This document shows positions 62,542 to 64,000 of a stretch of 64,000 nucleotides of DNA, piece by piece. The stretch lies in the NCBI GenBank assembly GCA_023429135.1, contig JAEYWD010000027.1, positions 62,001 to 126,000 on the forward strand. The letters are read 5' to 3'. Each line of letters opens with the position of its first letter. Positions within the stretch are counted from its first letter, which is position 1. Both the position numbers and the translations under genes were made by a program. The DNA comes from Bacteroidota bacterium (GTDB lineage: Bacteria > Bacteroidota > Bacteroidia > Bacteroidales > JAAUTT01). Under the pieces are notes generated by a model that was given only the letters and a program-made list of their open reading frames with translations, did not search any database and was not told the origin of the DNA.

Positions 62542-63438
62542 ATGAACAATCTGCATAGTAGAAGAGATTTTTTTAAAATTACGGCAGGAGGAGCTGTTTC
62601 TCTGGCTGTATTAGCTGCCTGCAAATCCGATAAGAAAAGTTTTGGCGTAGGAATTCAACTTTATACCATTCGCGACGCCATGACTGCCGATCCCAAAGGA
62701 AGTCTGAAAAAAGTATCGGACCTGGGATATAAAAATCTTGAGCTGGCAAATTATGCCGACGGTAAGTTTTATGGTTTTGCTCCCAAAGAATTCAAAAAAA
62801 TTGTTTCTGATTTGGGTATGAACATTCTTAGCAGTCACACCCAGGTTGAAGCTGCCGGAATAACCCTCGACAATGCGAAGAAAATGGCCGACGACCATGC
62901 TGAACTTGGCGTGAAGTATTGTGTTCAGCCTTGGGTAAACGAACCCGACCGCAATATTGAAACTTACAAAAAAATGGTTGGCGACTGGAACGAAGTTGGT
63001 AAAATTATGAAAGGTGCAGGTATTCAGTTTGGATACCACAACCATAATTTCGAATTCCTGAGCATAGATGGAATTGTTCCTTATTACGATATTTTTATGA
63101 AAGAAATGGATCCCGACCTGATTACTATGGAAATAGACCTTTTCTGGGTAAGCAAAGCCGGACAGGATCCTGTTGAAATGTTTAAGAAATATCCTGGCCG
63201 TTTCCAGCTTTTCCATATGAAAGATATGCTTAACAAACAGGAGCCATTCTTCGATGTAAATAAAGATGATGTTTGCTCTGTTGGCGCTGGTGTCATCGAT
63301 TTCAAAACTATTCTGGCATCGAAAGATGTTGCAGGTATGAAATATATGTTTGTGGAAGACGATAACCAGGGCAATGGAAAACCTTTCGAAGGAATTGAAA
63401 CAAGTATCAACAATCTTACCACCAAAATTTTGGTTTAG
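62542..63438 (+). CDS. Sugar phosphate isomerase/epimerase-like protein with Tat/lipoprotein signal
   Basis: 298 residues from the ATG at 62542; a longer frame exists upstream but lacks signal character. N terminus MNNLHSRRDFFKITAGG has a twin-arginine motif followed by a lipobox LAAC (Cys27), so the protein is likely a Tat-exported lipoprotein. The xylose-isomerase-like TIM barrel has FGVGIQLYTIRDAM, ILSSHTQVEAAG, YHNHNFEF, EIDLFWVSKAG and LFHMKDM, with metal-binding His and Glu residues. Such proteins epimerise keto-sugars. Followed by a bidirectional terminator. Confidence 0.9.
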   Translation: MNNLHSRRDFFKITAGGAVSLAVLAACKSDKKSFGVGIQLYTIRDAMTADPKGSLKKVSDLGYKNLELANYADGKFYGFAPKEFKKIVSDLGMNILSSHTQVEAAGITLDNAKKMADDHAELGVKYCVQPWVNEPDRNIETYKKMVGDWNEVGKIMKGAGIQFGYHNHNFEFLSIDGIVPYYDIFMKEMDPDLITMEIDLFWVSKAGQDPVEMFKKYPGRFQLFHMKDMLNKQEPFFDVNKDDVCSVGAGVIDFKTILASKDVAGMKYMFVEDDNQGNGKPFEGIETSINNLTTKILV

Positions 63439-63458
63439 CTCTAAAGCAAATTCATATA

Positions 63459-63493
63459 AAAAAGCCGCCCGGGTTTATTTCAGGCGGCTTTTT
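63459..63493. terminator. Bidirectional terminator between the isomerase and the FtsX-type permease
   Basis: AAAAAGCCGCC (63459-63469) and GGCGGCTTTTT (63483-63493) form a perfect 11-bp stem with a 13-base loop; T-runs exist on both strands. Confidence 0.9.
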
Positions 63494-63503
63494 CTTTTCC
63501 GAT

Positions 63504-64000
63504 CTATTCGTATTTAAGCGATTCAACCGGATTTCGGTTAGCTGCCTTATAGGTTTGATATAGTATAGTCACCATGGTGAATAGAAAAGCTATACCTGCG
63601 GCGGCAAAAAAGGGCCAAAGCACAAGATCGGTTTTATAAGCAAAATTATCGAGCCACCTTTTTATGGCGTAATAAGCCAACGGACAAGCAATAATGTTAG
63701 CAATTAAAACCCACCTGGTGAACTGTCCGGATATCAGTCTGATGATATCAAAATTACTCGCCCCATGTGTTTTTCTTATACCAATTTCCTTGGTTCGCTG
63801 CAGCGAAAAGAAGTTAATGAGTCCAAGCAAACCCAAACATGCTATAAAAATTCCGAAAATTGTAAAATATCCCAGCAGCTTGCCTGTGCGCGTTTCCGTT
63901 TTGTATTGATTTTCGTAAGTCTGATCCAGAAATTTATAGCTAAAAGGGAAATCAGGGTTATACTTTTTTGTAGTTTTTTCCAGTATATTCAATTGATCCT
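63504..64000 (-). CDS. FtsX/MacB-type ABC permease, C-terminal part (start outside window)
   Basis: At least 165 codons of a minus-strand frame that runs off the window; the apparent TTG start at 63992 is not a real start because the frame continues upstream. It shows the C-terminal FtsX domain: SLQRTKEIGIRKTHGASNFD (coupling loop), then three membrane segments and the terminal NRNPVESLKYE. This large Bacteroidota family of antimicrobial-peptide-type permeases lacks a fused ATPase. Partner genes are not visible. Confidence 0.9.
   Translation of the reverse strand, partial: DQLNILEKTTKKYNPDFPFSYKFLDQTYENQYKTETRTGKLLGYFTIFGIFIACLGLLGLINFFSLQRTKEIGIRKTHGASNFDIIRLISGQFTRWVLIANIIACPLAYYAIKRWLDNFAYKTDLVLWPFFAAAGIAFLFTMVTILYQTYKAANRNPVESLKYE

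Noticed and set aside
1..64000. CRISPR array, rRNA operon, complete insertion sequence
   Set aside because: No evenly spaced 25-40 bp repeats with unique spacers, no rRNA-like sequence, and no full transposase gene were seen. The tandem arrays at 6951 and 46798 have no spacers.

Overview
The window comes from a member of the Bacteroidota, probably a Bacteroidales/Marinilabiliales-type marine or sediment anaerobe or facultative organism. The evidence is gldF and gldG homologues, a BspA-like leucine-rich-repeat protein ending in a type IX secretion sorting domain with BACON domains, DUF4251 and DUF1080 proteins, a PRK07565-type dihydroorotate-dehydrogenase-like protein beside an NfnAB pair, and promoter elements of the Bacteroidota form TAnnTTTG. 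The assignment below phylum level is inference. No rRNA operon and no CRISPR array were seen; there is one tRNA gene, tRNA-Met(CAU).

Layout. 1-12.7 kb is core housekeeping: the end of an NfeD protein, pyruvate kinase, an HD hydrolase, a serine hydrolase, two thiol-redox proteins, a CPBP-like membrane protein, an FAH-family enzyme, a DEDDh exonuclease, the beta clamp DnaN, and a GldF-GldG-DUF4340 transporter operon. 13-20.3 kb holds GlmM, a three-gene efflux operon (adaptor, MacB-like permease, TolC; no ATPase), malate dehydrogenase and a small retropepsin-like protease. 20.3-30.7 kb holds a Kef-type antiporter, an alpha-amylase-family enzyme, a DUF4251 protein, Tpx, a PAP2 phosphatase, NfnA-NfnB with a DHOD-like flavoprotein, and an EamA exporter. 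30.7-35.6 kb carries sugar-type functions (SMP-30 lactonase, Tat-exported Gfo/Idh/MocA oxidoreductase, DUF1080 lipoprotein) and CreD. 35.9-42.4 kb is a minus-strand run: fmt, ribBA, two glycosyltransferases, an LptF/G permease and a START-like protein.

42.4-48.0 kb is the accessory part: REP-like repeats, a decayed RadC (JAB) gene, a Fic / HEPN / PD-(D/E)XK-like three-gene unit whose HEPN gene is split by a one-base frameshift, a 24-bp tandem repeat at the 5' end of the fic gene, a tyrosine-recombinase remnant, and a frameshifted XRE regulator, ending at tRNA-Met. This looks like a decaying genomic island, with conflict or toxin-antitoxin-like cargo, lying against a tRNA.

48.3-56.2 kb holds a giant 1481-residue cell-surface LRR protein and, upstream on the same strand, a LytTR response regulator and a TPR-histidine kinase. 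56.4-60.9 kb is a possible envelope-signalling cluster: a receiver protein lacking its phospho-acceptor, a membrane-anchored coiled-coil protein, a Skp/OmpH chaperone, and an OmpR/HK two-component system. Around it I see heptamers TTCTAAT repeated at exact 11-bp steps at three places, the classic geometry of an OmpR/PhoB-family regulator. One of these sites lies in a convergent 3' region ahead of a promoter-like box and a strong terminator, so it may drive a small RNA. This candidate regulon is the most interesting observation. 60.9-64 kb closes with an APC permease, a Tat/lipoprotein sugar-phosphate-isomerase-like protein and the end of an FtsX/MacB-type permease.
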